Shown: positions 44,856 through 54,337, counted from the stretch's first letter. The stretch: DNA of 64,000 nucleotides from Bacteroidia bacterium (GCA_019695235.1 JAIBAI010000001.1:1-64000), one strand, 5' to 3'. Translations and numbers: made by a program. The notes: generated from the sequence alone by a model not told the origin.

Positions 44856-45998
44856 TCAGGCGCCAAGCACGGCACGTGAGATAACGATTTTCTGCACCTC
44901 GCTGGTACCTTCGTAGATTTGTGTGATTTTCGCATCACGCATAAGTCGTTCTACATGGTATTCTTTAACGAAGCCGTATCCACCGTGAATTTGCACAGCT
45001 TCGACGGTTGTTTCCATGGCAACTTTTGATGCATATAATTTAGCCATCGCGCCAGAGAGGGTATAATCGAGGTGCATATCTTTTTCCCAAGCTGCGCGGT
45101 ACACCAACAGGCGGGCTGCATCAATTTCAGTAGCCATATCGGCTAATTTGAATTGAATTGCCTGATGCTGAGAGATGGTTTTTCCGAAAGCCTTGCGTTG
45201 TTTTGAGTATTCGAGTGCAAGTTCATAAGCACCGGCTGCGATACCAAGTGCCTGTGAAGCGATTCCGATACGTCCACCACTGAGGGTTTTCATGGCGAAT
45301 TTGAAGCCGAAGCCATCTTCACCAATACGATTTTCTTTAGGCACTTTAACGTCAGTAAACATCAAAGTATGTGTGTCAGAGCCTCTGATTCCCAATTTAT
45401 TTTCTTTAGCTCCAACGATAAAGCCTTCCATTCCTTTTTCAACGATAAAAGCATTGATGCCGCGGCTTCCTTTTTCGGGGTGTGTTTGAGCAATTACGAG
45501 GTAGGTAGAAGCAGTGCTGCCGTTGGTAATCCAGTTTTTAGTTCCGTTGAGCAGATAGTAATCACCTTTGTCTTCAGCCGTTGTTCTTTGCGAAGTGGCA
45601 TCTGAACCAGCTTCAGGTTCAGAGAGGCAAAACGCGCCAATTTTCTCACCTTTTGCAAGGGGAATAAGGTATTTTTGTTTTTGCTCTTCTGTTCCAAAAG
45701 TTTCCAGACCCCAACAGACCAATGAATTATTTACAGAAACCACCACTGATGCAGATGCGTCAATTTTTGAAAGTTCTTCCATCACAAGCGCATAGGAGAT
45801 GGTATCCATTCCGCTTCCGCCGTATTTTGGGTCAACCATCATACCGAGAAAGCCTAATTCGCCAAGTTTTTTTATTTGTTCAGCAGGGAAGATTTGTTGT
45901 TCATCGCGTTCGATAACCCCGGGAAGGAGTTCGGTTCGTGCAAAATCTCTTGCTGCTTTTTGGATAATCAGATGCTCTTCGGTTAATTGCAGGTGCAT
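44856..45998 (-). CDS. Acyl-CoA dehydrogenase (short-chain/butyryl type)
   Basis: A flavoenzyme that oxidises acyl-CoA to trans-2-enoyl-CoA in fatty-acid or branched-chain amino-acid breakdown. The protein is 380 aa. CLSEPEAGSDATSQ and WITNG are the flavin/substrate signature, and QIHGGYGF is present. The catalytic base is in IYEGTSEVQ (Glu363), the position used by short-chain and butyryl-CoA dehydrogenases. Chain-length preference cannot be set from sequence. It has its own promoter and terminator. Confidence 0.93.
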   Translation of the reverse strand: MHLQLTEEHLIIQKAARDFARTELLPGVIERDEQQIFPAEQIKKLGELGFLGMMVDPKYGGSGMDTISYALVMEELSKIDASASVVVSVNNSLVCWGLETFGTEEQKQKYLIPLAKGEKIGAFCLSEPEAGSDATSQRTTAEDKGDYYLLNGTKNWITNGSTASTYLVIAQTHPEKGSRGINAFIVEKGMEGFIVGAKENKLGIRGSDTHTLMFTDVKVPKENRIGEDGFGFKFAMKTLSGGRIGIASQALGIAAGAYELALEYSKQRKAFGKTISQHQAIQFKLADMATEIDAARLLVYRAAWEKDMHLDYTLSGAMAKLYASKVAMETTVEAVQIHGGYGFVKEYHVERLMRDAKITQIYEGTSEVQKIVISRAVLGA

Positions 45999-46017
45999 AT
46001 ACGGAATATTTTTGCGG

Positions 46018-46025
46018 CAAAAGTA
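46018..46025 (-). promoter_or_regulatory. -7 promoter motif of the acyl-CoA dehydrogenase
   Basis: On the minus strand TACTTTTG matches TAnnTTTG, 19 bases upstream of the ATG at 45998. Confidence 0.5.
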
Positions 46026-46062
46026 GGTCTAATTTTTTTACATATTTAATAAGTAAGCAATA

Positions 46063-47151
46063 ATGAAGGAAGAATTCTCAGGAAGCCTCGTATTTGGGCT
46101 GATGTCGGGCACCTCGTGTGATGGTTTGGATATTGCAGCATGCAGGTTTAAAACGGATACAAGCGGGAAAGACCGTCATGAAATTTTGGGTGGATTTACT
46201 TATTCGTTTCCCGAGAAATTACGGATTCAATTAAAGGAGGCAGCAAATTTATCAGGGCGCGACTTATGTGTTTTAGACCGTCATTTCGCAATGTTTATGG
46301 CTGAATGCGTAAAGTATTTTATCAATGAAACTGGTTTAAAGCCAGATTTATTGGCATCACATGGTCATACGGTGTTTCATCAGCCCCAATTGGGTTATAC
46401 CTTACAAATTGGGAGTGGTGCTACCCTGGCTGTTCTGAGCGGCATTGATACGATTTGTGATTTTCGCCAGGGGGATGTAAGTATGGGAGGCCAGGGGGCA
46501 CCCTTAGTTCCAATGGGTGACAAGCAATTATTTAGTGATTGGGATTATTGTCTTAATCTGGGTGGCTTCGGAAACGTTACGCTCAATTACCACGAATCAT
46601 TAGTTGCATTTGATATCTGTGCAGTGAATCTTGTGTTGAATATGCTAGCACAGCAATCAGGCAAGGCTTATGATGAAGGCGGCAGAATGGCTGCTGAAGG
46701 GCAGGTGAGGATTGATTTTTTAGATCGTTTAAACGCCTTACCATTTTACAGCCTCATTTCGCCCAAAAGTTTAGGTACAGAATGGTTGCATTCAGAATTA
46801 TTTCCGGTAATACGTTTATTTGAGCGAATTTATCCGGTAGCCGATATATTACGGACGTATACCGAGCATATTGCCGAACAAATAGGCCGGGTTTGTTGCC
46901 ATACTGACAGGCGGGTATTGGTAAGTGGGGGGGGAGTATGGAACACCTTTTTGATTCAGCGCATGCGGTACCATTGTGCATCAGAAATAATAATTCCTGA
47001 TGCACAGATAGTAAACTTCAAGGAAGCATTGATTTTCGCTTATCTTGGTTGGCTAAGGGCTTATGTGAATGAGAATATTTATGCATCCGTAACAGGAGCC
47101 AAAACAAACTCAATTGCAGGTGGGTTCTACAAAGGCAGCGTGCAAAGTTAG
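46063..47151 (+). CDS. anmK: Anhydro-N-acetylmuramic acid kinase
   Basis: Phosphorylates and hydrolyses 1,6-anhydro-MurNAc to MurNAc-6-phosphate during cell-wall recycling. The protein is 362 aa. FGLMSGTSCDGLDIAAC is the family signature, and ASHGHTVFHQP, CDFRQGDVSMGGQGAPLVP, LNLGGFGNVT and VSGGGVWNTFL are further sugar-kinase-fold motifs. The upstream gene diverges. The partner etherase MurQ is not in the window. Confidence 0.95.
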   Translation: MKEEFSGSLVFGLMSGTSCDGLDIAACRFKTDTSGKDRHEILGGFTYSFPEKLRIQLKEAANLSGRDLCVLDRHFAMFMAECVKYFINETGLKPDLLASHGHTVFHQPQLGYTLQIGSGATLAVLSGIDTICDFRQGDVSMGGQGAPLVPMGDKQLFSDWDYCLNLGGFGNVTLNYHESLVAFDICAVNLVLNMLAQQSGKAYDEGGRMAAEGQVRIDFLDRLNALPFYSLISPKSLGTEWLHSELFPVIRLFERIYPVADILRTYTEHIAEQIGRVCCHTDRRVLVSGGGVWNTFLIQRMRYHCASEIIIPDAQIVNFKEALIFAYLGWLRAYVNENIYASVTGAKTNSIAGGFYKGSVQS

Positions 47152-47166
47152 GCTGCTTACGGCAAT

Positions 47167-47475
47167 CTAAAAGTCATCGTCAACGAAGTCATCGTCGTCG
47201 TCATCATCATCAAATGCCGGGTCGTTGAAGTCTTCGTCTAAATTGAAATCTTCGTCGGCATCTTCTTTGTCAGTTAAGTCTTCGTCTTCATCAAAATCAT
47301 CATCAAAGTCGTCATCGTCTGCGTCATCCTCATCTTCATCAGAATCGTCGTCAGCAGCTAGAGCAATAAGAGGTTTAACCTGATTTGGCGAAGGTGCAGA
47401 AAAAACGAAGCCGTGCAAGGGAGATAATATCCCAAGTGCTTCTGAATTAAATGGTTGGGTAGATGTGTAGTGCAT
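47167..47475 (-). CDS. Small, extremely acidic protein, function unknown
   Basis: A 102-residue protein with two parts. The first ~40 residues are uncharged to hydrophobic (NSEALGILSPLHGFVF). The rest is almost wholly Asp and Glu with Phe spaced through it (DDDDFDDDFDEDEDL, DDDDDFVDDDF). There is no signal peptide. A minus-strand promoter-like pattern (TTTG, 17 bases, TATTTTTG) lies upstream, which supports a real gene. The tail resembles acidic chaperone-like tails that bind basic proteins or nucleic-acid-binding sites, as in the RNA polymerase delta subunit. That is analogy only. Low complexity makes the call uncertain. Confidence 0.6.
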   Translation of the reverse strand: MHYTSTQPFNSEALGILSPLHGFVFSAPSPNQVKPLIALAADDDSDEDEDDADDDDFDDDFDEDEDLTDKEDADEDFNLDEDFNDPAFDDDDDDDDFVDDDF

Positions 47476-47511
47476 CAGTAAAGCTTCAGTTTGTTTGGTT
47501 TGTTGTTAGGC

Positions 47512-47540
47512 CAAAAATACGGAAAACTTTAAATTCCAAA
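47512..47540 (-). promoter_or_regulatory. Promoter-like pattern of the acidic protein gene
   Basis: On the minus strand TTTG (47540-47537), a 17-base spacer and TATTTTTG (47519-47512) are found, 36 bases before the ATG. It diverges from the dehydrogenase promoter nearby. Confidence 0.45.
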
Positions 47541-47555
47541 TTTTGTTATACGTGT

Positions 47556-47563
47556 TACTTTTG
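47556..47563 (+). promoter_or_regulatory. -7 promoter motif of the amino-acid dehydrogenase
   Basis: TACTTTTG matches TAnnTTTG, 14 bases before the ATG at 47578. No well-placed -33 TTTG is visible. Confidence 0.5.
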
Positions 47564-47577
47564 ACAAAAAATCATTC

Positions 47578-48813
47578 ATGAAAGATTTGCTTAAACAATA
47601 TGAAGAAAAAAGGCCTGAAATTGTTTTTGAATGGAAAGATTCAGAAACAGATGCTGAAGGTTGGGTGGTAATTAATTCACTACGCGGCAATGCCGCAGGA
47701 GGGGGTACAAGGATGCGGCAGGGGTTGGATAAGCGCGAGGTAGAATCGTTGGCAAAGACGATGGAGATTAAGTTTACCGTTTCAGGACCTTCAATAGGGG
47801 GGGCAAAATCGGGCATTAATTTTGACCCTGCTGACCCACGAAAGAAAGATGTATTACGAAGGTGGTTTAAAGCAGTAACTCCTTTATTAAAAAACTATTA
47901 CGGCACAGGAGGTGATTTGAACATTGACGAGATACACGAGGTAATTCCCTATACAGAAGATCTGGGTTTATGGCATCCTCAGGAAGGTGTTGTGAATGGG
48001 CATTTTGGTGAGAATTTAAAAGTAAAGATTCGACGCATCGGGCAGTTAAGGGCTGGTGTTTCAAAGGTATTGGAGGATTTAAGATTTACGCCGGATACAT
48101 CAAAAAAGCTTAAAGTAGCTGATATGATTACCGGATTTGGCGTATCTGAATCAGTGAAGCATTTTTATTCACTTAACCATGTGGAGGTGAAAGACAAGCG
48201 TGTAATTATACAAGGTTGGGGCAATGTAGCAGCAGCGGCAGCTTATTATCTGGCAGAAGCCGGGGCAAAAATCACCGGAATAATTGATAAAAACGGTGGA
48301 TTAATCAATGAAGAAGGGTTTGATTTTCCGCAAATCAAAGCGTTGTTTTTAAAGAAAAAGGGAAATACGCTGACTGCTTCAGAGATGTTGAGTTTTGAGC
48401 AGGTAAATGACCGAATTTGGGATATACCCTCGGATGTATTTATACCTGCTGCTGCTTCTCGTTTGGTAAGTCGTGACCAGGTAGAGCGATTACACAAGGC
48501 AGGGCTTGAGGTTATTGCCAGTGGAGCCAATGTTCCATTTGCCGATGCAGAAATTTTTTATGGGCCTGTGATGGAGTTTGCAGACCAGCACCTTGCAGTA
48601 ATTCCTGATTTTATTTCGAATTGTGGTATGGCGCGGGTTTTTGCTTATCTGATGCAAGAAAATGTTGAAATTTCAGATGCAGCGCTTTTTGCCGACACAT
48701 CTGCTACCATATACAAAGCGCTGCAAAAGGTAGTACTTGCGAGCCCTCAACAAAGATTTATATCAAGAGAAGCATACAGAATAGCATTGCAGGAGCTTTT
48801 GCCTGAAAAATAA
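47578..48813 (+). CDS. Glu/Leu/Phe/Val dehydrogenase family protein
   Basis: A 411-residue NAD(P)-dependent amino-acid dehydrogenase that reversibly deaminates an amino acid to a 2-oxo acid and ammonia. GGGTRMR, the catalytic Lys77 in GPSIGGAKSGINF and Asp113 in YGTGGDLNIDE are conserved. The Rossmann segment is VIIQGWGNVAAAAAYYLAEA. SNCGMARVFAYLM near the C-terminus is a variant of the usual GGV substrate loop, so the preferred amino acid is uncertain. It is followed after 3 bases by a membrane protein gene. Confidence 0.9.
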   Translation: MKDLLKQYEEKRPEIVFEWKDSETDAEGWVVINSLRGNAAGGGTRMRQGLDKREVESLAKTMEIKFTVSGPSIGGAKSGINFDPADPRKKDVLRRWFKAVTPLLKNYYGTGGDLNIDEIHEVIPYTEDLGLWHPQEGVVNGHFGENLKVKIRRIGQLRAGVSKVLEDLRFTPDTSKKLKVADMITGFGVSESVKHFYSLNHVEVKDKRVIIQGWGNVAAAAAYYLAEAGAKITGIIDKNGGLINEEGFDFPQIKALFLKKKGNTLTASEMLSFEQVNDRIWDIPSDVFIPAAASRLVSRDQVERLHKAGLEVIASGANVPFADAEIFYGPVMEFADQHLAVIPDFISNCGMARVFAYLMQENVEISDAALFADTSATIYKALQKVVLASPQQRFISREAYRIALQELLPEK

Positions 48814-48816
48814 AAA

Positions 48817-50784
48817 ATGAAGCGTTTTTTAGCGGCTGTACTTCATAAAAATACCATTACAATTCACCTGGTATTTTTCGCTTGCTTCGGATATTTTTTA
48901 TGGCTTTCATTGGTGATTCAGGGGGGGCTCAATGCATTTCCCGATCACATACATGCCTGGACGCAAAGCGATCGTTTGGCCATTGCTGAAAATTATGCTA
49001 CTTATCAATTGAATCCTGCTTTTCCGGGTTCGTTGAATCTCAATCCTGCTTTGGAAAATGTGAAGCAGCATGGAAGTAACATTTCAGCGATGGACATTCC
49101 ATTGATTGAGTACATCAGTGGGATGTTCATGCGCCTGAGTGGTGATCACAGTGCCTTCTGGTTTCGGCTGTTTCAGTTATTGGCAGGGCTTGCCGGTGCT
49201 TTTGCCCTATTTAGGCTTTTACTAGATAAAGGTATAGAGGCATTTGCATTGTTGCCTGTAATGTTACTTGCATGTTCGCCTATGTGGTTGTATTATGCCG
49301 TAGGTTTTATCCCTAGTATTTCGGCGATATCCTGTTCGTTGATTGCCATATATTTATTTTTTGAGAAGCAGAAGTTTCTTCCGGCATTGCTTATGGCAGT
49401 TGTTGCAGGGCTTATCAGAACGCCACTTTTGATTGTTTTTTTTTCACTGGTACTGGCTTTGTATCTTGAAAAAATTGCTTTTAAACGAATTATTATCTGG
49501 CTGTGTATTTCAGCATCTGTATTTCTAAGCTGGTATTGCTGGAAACTTTATTTACAGCAGCAATATGGCACCATGTTTCTGACCAGCCTTATGCCTGCTG
49601 AGAACCTTCAGGAGCTTTTTGAAATTTGTTTAGAGAGCATTAAACGTTGGTGGCATCAATTGTGGGTGCTGCCGGCATGGATATTTGTATTAATACTCAG
49701 TTTTGTACGCTTGTTTGTTCAAGGAACTGAAACGGGGAAGAAATTGTTCATTACAGGCCTTGTTGGAATAATCGGCGGGGGCTTATACTTTGTTCTTATG
49801 GCCAGGCAATTTAGTCATCACGACTACTATTATCTTGATGCCTTTTTTGTTCCCTTGGTGCTAATGGTTGCAGGAATTAGTGCGGACCTGGGAGCCTATT
49901 TTGAGGCAAAGTGGCAAAGAGCCACTGCCTTCTTTGGTGTAATATTTCTACTGGGTATTTCAGTAAACGGGGTTTCGCAGGCCCTTGAAGAGCGTGTAGT
50001 TGTAGGCACCTGGGATCGTTATCATCAAAGTCTTGAGAATTTCAGCGGAGGCGATGCATTGCTTGATTCAATGGGTATAAAGCCAACAGAGCCCATTTTA
50101 GTAATTGATGCATATTCAACCAATGCACCCTTGTTGCTATTTAGAAGGCAGGGGTACACTATATTAAACACCGTTAGGGAAGAGCTTAAAAAAGCAGCTG
50201 TAATACCTGTAAAGTATGCAGTAATTCAGGATTTCTTTCTGCGCACAGATGTAACCCGTGTATTGCCTGAAATTGTAAATGATTGGGAGCGCATAGGTGG
50301 CAATGGGCGCATTTCAGTTTTTAAACGTTCAGCGAAGCAGCGTAGCGAAACTGAATTTGCCGGGTTGACGAATGTACCGATACTGTATAAGGCAGGCGAA
50401 AAAAAAGACAGTTTATGGGCTAATATTTTGGAAGATTTTACTGCCTCAAATGAATTTAGCGGTGAGTTTGGTCCCACATTCAGGATGCCTGTGAAACAAG
50501 GGGCGCAGGTACTCGTTTGGGCAGATTTTGAGTTAAGCGCCGAAACGCCGGATGCCGGGCTCAACCTGGTGTTCCGCTTGCATGGGAAGGATGCAATGAA
50601 AGTATGGCAGTACTCACTGAATGATTATACTGAAATACTCAATGACTATCCATTTAATTGTATGGTGCCTATTGAGGTTGAAGAAGGATTCACGGAACTT
50701 GAATTTTTTATTTATAATCCTTCGAAAGTGCATACCAGTGTGAAGATTAATGACTTCAAGGTGTTCGACCGAAGCCCTGAATGA
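48817..50784 (+). CDS. GT-C-like polytopic membrane protein with soluble C-terminal domain
   Basis: A 655-residue inner-membrane protein. After the first helix (~18-38) a long loop carries HAWTQSDRLAIAENY, similar in place and style to the acidic first-loop motif of GT-C glycosyltransferases. About nine more hydrophobic helices run to residue ~395. Residues ~410-655 are soluble and beta-rich; the last part (VLVWADFELSAETPDAGLNL) resembles a carbohydrate-binding jelly-roll. I would guess a lipid-linked sugar transferase, but no family is firmly recognised. It is probably co-transcribed with the upstream dehydrogenase. Confidence 0.68.
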   Translation: MKRFLAAVLHKNTITIHLVFFACFGYFLWLSLVIQGGLNAFPDHIHAWTQSDRLAIAENYATYQLNPAFPGSLNLNPALENVKQHGSNISAMDIPLIEYISGMFMRLSGDHSAFWFRLFQLLAGLAGAFALFRLLLDKGIEAFALLPVMLLACSPMWLYYAVGFIPSISAISCSLIAIYLFFEKQKFLPALLMAVVAGLIRTPLLIVFFSLVLALYLEKIAFKRIIIWLCISASVFLSWYCWKLYLQQQYGTMFLTSLMPAENLQELFEICLESIKRWWHQLWVLPAWIFVLILSFVRLFVQGTETGKKLFITGLVGIIGGGLYFVLMARQFSHHDYYYLDAFFVPLVLMVAGISADLGAYFEAKWQRATAFFGVIFLLGISVNGVSQALEERVVVGTWDRYHQSLENFSGGDALLDSMGIKPTEPILVIDAYSTNAPLLLFRRQGYTILNTVREELKKAAVIPVKYAVIQDFFLRTDVTRVLPEIVNDWERIGGNGRISVFKRSAKQRSETEFAGLTNVPILYKAGEKKDSLWANILEDFTASNEFSGEFGPTFRMPVKQGAQVLVWADFELSAETPDAGLNLVFRLHGKDAMKVWQYSLNDYTEILNDYPFNCMVPIEVEEGFTELEFFIYNPSKVHTSVKINDFKVFDRSPE

Positions 50785-50829
50785 CTTAGTGATGAATTAT
50801 TATCTATTCAAGGGCAAGGTATAGTTTAC

Positions 50830-50837
50830 TACTTTTG
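50830..50837 (+). promoter_or_regulatory. -7 promoter motif of the cyclophilin gene
   Basis: TACTTTTG matches TAnnTTTG, 22 bases before the ATG at 50860. Confidence 0.5.
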
Positions 50838-50859
50838 ACTTTTCTTAAATGATAAAACA

Positions 50860-51309
50860 ATGACAACAGCTTACATGCAAACCAAGTACGGAACGATGAA
50901 AATTGAATTTTTTGAAAAAGATGCGCCCGGAACGGTAAAGAATTTTGTGGATTTAGCAAAGAAGGGATTTTATGATGGTCTGAAATTTCACAGGGTGATA
51001 CCAGATTTTGTGGTACAGGGAGGAGACCCGACCGGAACAGGAGCAGGCGGCCCCGGCTATAAAATTAAATGTGAACTTACTGGTGAGAACCAATACCATG
51101 ATAGAGGGGTTCTTTCGATGGCGCATGCTGGCAGAGACACAGGTGGTTCGCAATTTTTTATATGCCACAGCCGGAAGAATACCGCTCATTTAGACCGCAA
51201 CCATACCGTTTTCGGAAAGGTGGTAGAGAATGTTGAAGTAGTTGACCAGATAAGACAAGGTGATTTGATTGAGAAGGTGATAATAGAAGAAAGCACTTCA
51301 GAAGGCTAA
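50860..51309 (+). CDS. Cyclophilin-type peptidyl-prolyl isomerase
   Basis: A 149-residue cytoplasmic prolyl cis-trans isomerase. [18 protein letters not shown] (catalytic Arg in FHRV), [18 protein letters not shown] and [17 protein letters not shown] are the cyclophilin core motifs. There is no signal peptide, so it resembles cytoplasmic PpiB more than periplasmic PpiA. The active-site Trp of cyclosporin-sensitive forms is replaced by HLD (NTAHLDRNH). It is followed after 18 bases by an M1 peptidase gene. Confidence 0.95.
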   Translation: MTTAYMQTKYGTMKIEFFEKDAPGTVKNFVDLAKKGFYDGLKFHRVIPDFVVQGGDPTGTGAGGPGYKIKCELTGENQYHDRGVLSMAHAGRDTGGSQFFICHSRKNTAHLDRNHTVFGKVVENVEVVDQIRQGDLIEKVIIEESTSEG

Positions 51310-51327
51310 AACGTTTTTTTTGAAAGG

Positions 51328-53766
51328 ATGAAAAAAGCAGGAGAGTATGTAATCAGGAGAAATTGGCTGGTGCTGGTATGTTCAGCAGCTACATTGATAG
51401 CTGTAGGTCAACCTGTAAAGCCATTTGTACGGTCAATGCCATTTGATTCAGCTTCGATACCCAGGGAGCATAATGTTGATTTTAAACACCTGAAGCTTAC
51501 TGCTTCATTTGACCCTCAAAAGGGGAAAATCTTTGGCCGGGTGACACATACTTTCAGTGCTATTCAAAAATTCGTAGACACAGTTTTCCTTGATGGACCT
51601 GGTATAGATATTAAAGAGGTGCTATTCAGAGGCAAGCCTTTGCCATACATTGTTTATCCAAAGGGAGTAACGCTTCGTTTCAGTCCGGCACTCACCTGGG
51701 ATACTGAAGACAGCGTAAGCATACGTTACGAGGCAACACCGCGCAAAGGTTTGTACTTTATCGGCTGGAATGACCCTAAGGGTTTGAGCCGGAAGCAGAT
51801 TTGGAGTCAGGGGCAGGGGATTGATAATCGTTATTGGATTCCGATGTACGATGAGATGAACGACAAGATCACCAGTGAGATGGTAATAACTATGGCAAAG
51901 CCATACAAAGTATTGTCGAACGGGGTAAAGCTGAGTGTTTGGGACCTGGGCAATGAACAGGTTTGGCATTACCGGATGAACAAGCCTCATGCACCTTATT
52001 TAATTATGCTGGGTATAGGTGAGTATGATATTGAGAGCCGCTATTCAAAGGGAGGGGTTCGTTCAGACCTTTGGTATTATCCTAAATGGAAAGACAGGGT
52101 GCAAACAACTTATAAGTATAGTTCAGAGATGATTGATTTCTTTGAGCAGGAAATAGGAGTTAAATATCCCTGGGAGAATTATTCACAAATTCCGGTGCAG
52201 GATTTTCTGTATGGAGCGATGGAAAATACCACTGCTACTGTCTTCGGTGATTTTTTTCATGTAGACCAGCGGGGCGATTTAGACCGTAGTTATGTTGCAG
52301 TAAATGCACATGAGCTTGCTCATCAGTGGTTTGGTGATATGGTTACAGCCAGAAGTGTTGGGCATACATGGTTACAGGAGAGTTTTGCTACTCATTACAA
52401 CATGCTTTATGAACGTGAAGCTTTTGGGCAGGAGCATTTTGATATGGCAAGGCGCAGAGCCAACATTGCTGCCTTGCAGGCTTCAGAAAAGGATTTGTAC
52501 AATATTGCCCATAGCAAAGCCGGAACCGTGAGGGCCTATCCTAAAGGAGCTTGTGTGCTCCAAATGCTTAAGTACGTGGTTGGGAGGGAAGCCTATAACA
52601 GGGCGATTAAGCATTATCTTGAAAGAAATGCTTATGGCAATGTAGATACCGAGGATTTACTGGTTGCTTTTCATGAAACATTAGGTCTTTCACTTGATTG
52701 GTTCTGGGATGAATGGTTGTACAAGGGTGGTGAGCCTTCGTATGAGGTATTGACCAGAGAAGTAGAGGGAAATATTGAATTTGTTGTAACGCAATTGCAG
52801 GAAAACAATGCTTATACCGGCTATTTTAAAATGCCAATAGTGTTTGAATTGCACTATACTGATGGAACCAGTACATCAAAAAGGGAATGGGTTGAAGGGC
52901 AGCAAACGAAGCTTTTTATTCCGATAAGCAGTGGAAAGAAACTTGCCTATGTGTTATTTGACCCGAACAGTGAGGTGATGAAAGCTGTGAAGTTTTATAA
53001 ACCTTTTGAGCAATTGGTAGCACAGGCAAGCAAAGCGACATATATGCTTGACCGCCTAGATGCTGTTGAAGCAATGGAGTCAGAAAGTCTTGAAAAGAAG
53101 AGAAAGGTTTTGCAGCAATTGTATGCCAACGAGAAAAGTATTTATGTTCGTGCTGCAATCATCAAGCAGTTGGCAAGAGACAAGGATAAGAAGAGTCAGG
53201 CGATAATTTTAAGTACCTTCAACGACCCGGATGTGCAGATTCGTAAGGTTGCATTGGCACAGTATGATACCCTGCCCGTACCTTTATTTGGGGCAGTGGA
53301 GAAGCTGCTAAAAGACCAAAGTTATGATTTGATAAATTCTGCTTTGAATAAGCTGGTGTTGAGCAATCCGGCAAAAACGAAAGCATACCTGGAGGTATGT
53401 GCTGGGGAGTCAGGTAATAACGCGCACAATGTTCGGATAAGCTGGTTGAAACATGCAATCAGGCTTGGTCAAAAAGAACATGAAGCAGAATTAATTTCTT
53501 ATTCATCAGGCTCTTATGAATTTATTACACGGAACAATGCTTTTCAGGCACTAAAAGAGCTTAAATTAATTACCCCGGAGGTGCTTGCTTTTGCTATTGA
53601 TGCTGCGTATAACCCCAATTCGAAGCTAAGTTCAAATGCTATTGGTTTTTTAAATTGGCTGTATCAAGATTTACCTGAATGGAAAGTAGTTATTGACCAA
53701 TTTACGCAATCGTATGAACTTTCTCCCTGGCAAAAAGTGATTTGGGAAAAGATTAAAAAGCATTAG
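51328..53766 (+). CDS. M1-family metalloaminopeptidase with HEAT-like tail
   Basis: An 812-residue exported zinc aminopeptidase. A signal peptide covers residues ~1-27. An N-terminal beta domain is followed by the exopeptidase motif GAMEN at residues 296-300, the zinc site HELAH at 328-332 and the third ligand Glu351 (WLQES), spaced exactly as in aminopeptidase N. The last ~230 residues are HEAT-like helical repeats (AAIIKQLARDKDKKSQAI, DPDVQIRKVALAQYD). Such enzymes digest imported or environmental peptides in the periplasm. It overlaps the convergent mpg gene by 14 bases. Substrate preference is unknown. Confidence 0.93.
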   Translation: MKKAGEYVIRRNWLVLVCSAATLIAVGQPVKPFVRSMPFDSASIPREHNVDFKHLKLTASFDPQKGKIFGRVTHTFSAIQKFVDTVFLDGPGIDIKEVLFRGKPLPYIVYPKGVTLRFSPALTWDTEDSVSIRYEATPRKGLYFIGWNDPKGLSRKQIWSQGQGIDNRYWIPMYDEMNDKITSEMVITMAKPYKVLSNGVKLSVWDLGNEQVWHYRMNKPHAPYLIMLGIGEYDIESRYSKGGVRSDLWYYPKWKDRVQTTYKYSSEMIDFFEQEIGVKYPWENYSQIPVQDFLYGAMENTTATVFGDFFHVDQRGDLDRSYVAVNAHELAHQWFGDMVTARSVGHTWLQESFATHYNMLYEREAFGQEHFDMARRRANIAALQASEKDLYNIAHSKAGTVRAYPKGACVLQMLKYVVGREAYNRAIKHYLERNAYGNVDTEDLLVAFHETLGLSLDWFWDEWLYKGGEPSYEVLTREVEGNIEFVVTQLQENNAYTGYFKMPIVFELHYTDGTSTSKREWVEGQQTKLFIPISSGKKLAYVLFDPNSEVMKAVKFYKPFEQLVAQASKATYMLDRLDAVEAMESESLEKKRKVLQQLYANEKSIYVRAAIIKQLARDKDKKSQAIILSTFNDPDVQIRKVALAQYDTLPVPLFGAVEKLLKDQSYDLINSALNKLVLSNPAKTKAYLEVCAGESGNNAHNVRISWLKHAIRLGQKEHEAELISYSSGSYEFITRNNAFQALKELKLITPEVLAFAIDAAYNPNSKLSSNAIGFLNWLYQDLPEWKVVIDQFTQSYELSPWQKVIWEKIKKH

Positions 53767-54337
53767 GCTTTACCAAGAACCGATAAGGTAATAGCGCATC
53801 AGCACCAGCGTAGTCAACGCCTATTCGTGGGGTTGAGATAATTTGCGATGCTTGAACATGGATGTTTTGATCTTCAATCCAAATAAGCCGTCCGGTAAGA
53901 TCTAGCCCATTGTGTTTTGTTTGTATGCCCAGGGCTGCTGAAAGTTTGCCCGGCCCAGATGTATAGTTTTTGGTGGCCTGGGTGATGCCTCTTCGTTTGA
54001 GCATCCATGATTCACCTTCAAGCGGTTTTACAGCACGCAGAAGAACAGCATGGGGGATACCAGCAACATTTGTAACAACATTAAATAAGTGATGGATTCC
54101 ATAGCACAGATAGACGTAAGCAAAGCCGGGAGGGCCATACATTACCTCATTCCTTGCCGTTCTGCGCCCAGCATAAGCATGTGACGCTTTGTCGCCAATA
54201 CCCAGATATGCCTCTGTTTCAACAATGATAGCACTTGTAAAATGCTTATTGATATTGGTACAGATAACTTTCCCCAGAAGTTCTTTTGCTATGTTAACTG
54301 CGTCAGGTTGCTGGTAAAATGAATGTTTGAGTATCAT
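53753..54337 (-). CDS. 3-methyladenine DNA glycosylase (AAG/MPG type)
   Basis: Excises alkylated purines to start base-excision repair. The protein is 194 aa, monofunctional, with the AAG fold. The catalytic Glu lies in IIVETEAYLG. DKASHAYAGRRTARNEVMY, GFAYVYLCYGIHHLFNVV and YTSGPGKLSAALGI are family motifs. It overlaps recQ by 4 bases (ATGA), so the two repair genes are translationally coupled. Confidence 0.95.
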   Translation of the reverse strand: MILKHSFYQQPDAVNIAKELLGKVICTNINKHFTSAIIVETEAYLGIGDKASHAYAGRRTARNEVMYGPPGFAYVYLCYGIHHLFNVVTNVAGIPHAVLLRAVKPLEGESWMLKRRGITQATKNYTSGPGKLSAALGIQTKHNGLDLTGRLIWIEDQNIHVQASQIISTPRIGVDYAGADALLPYRFLVKPNAF

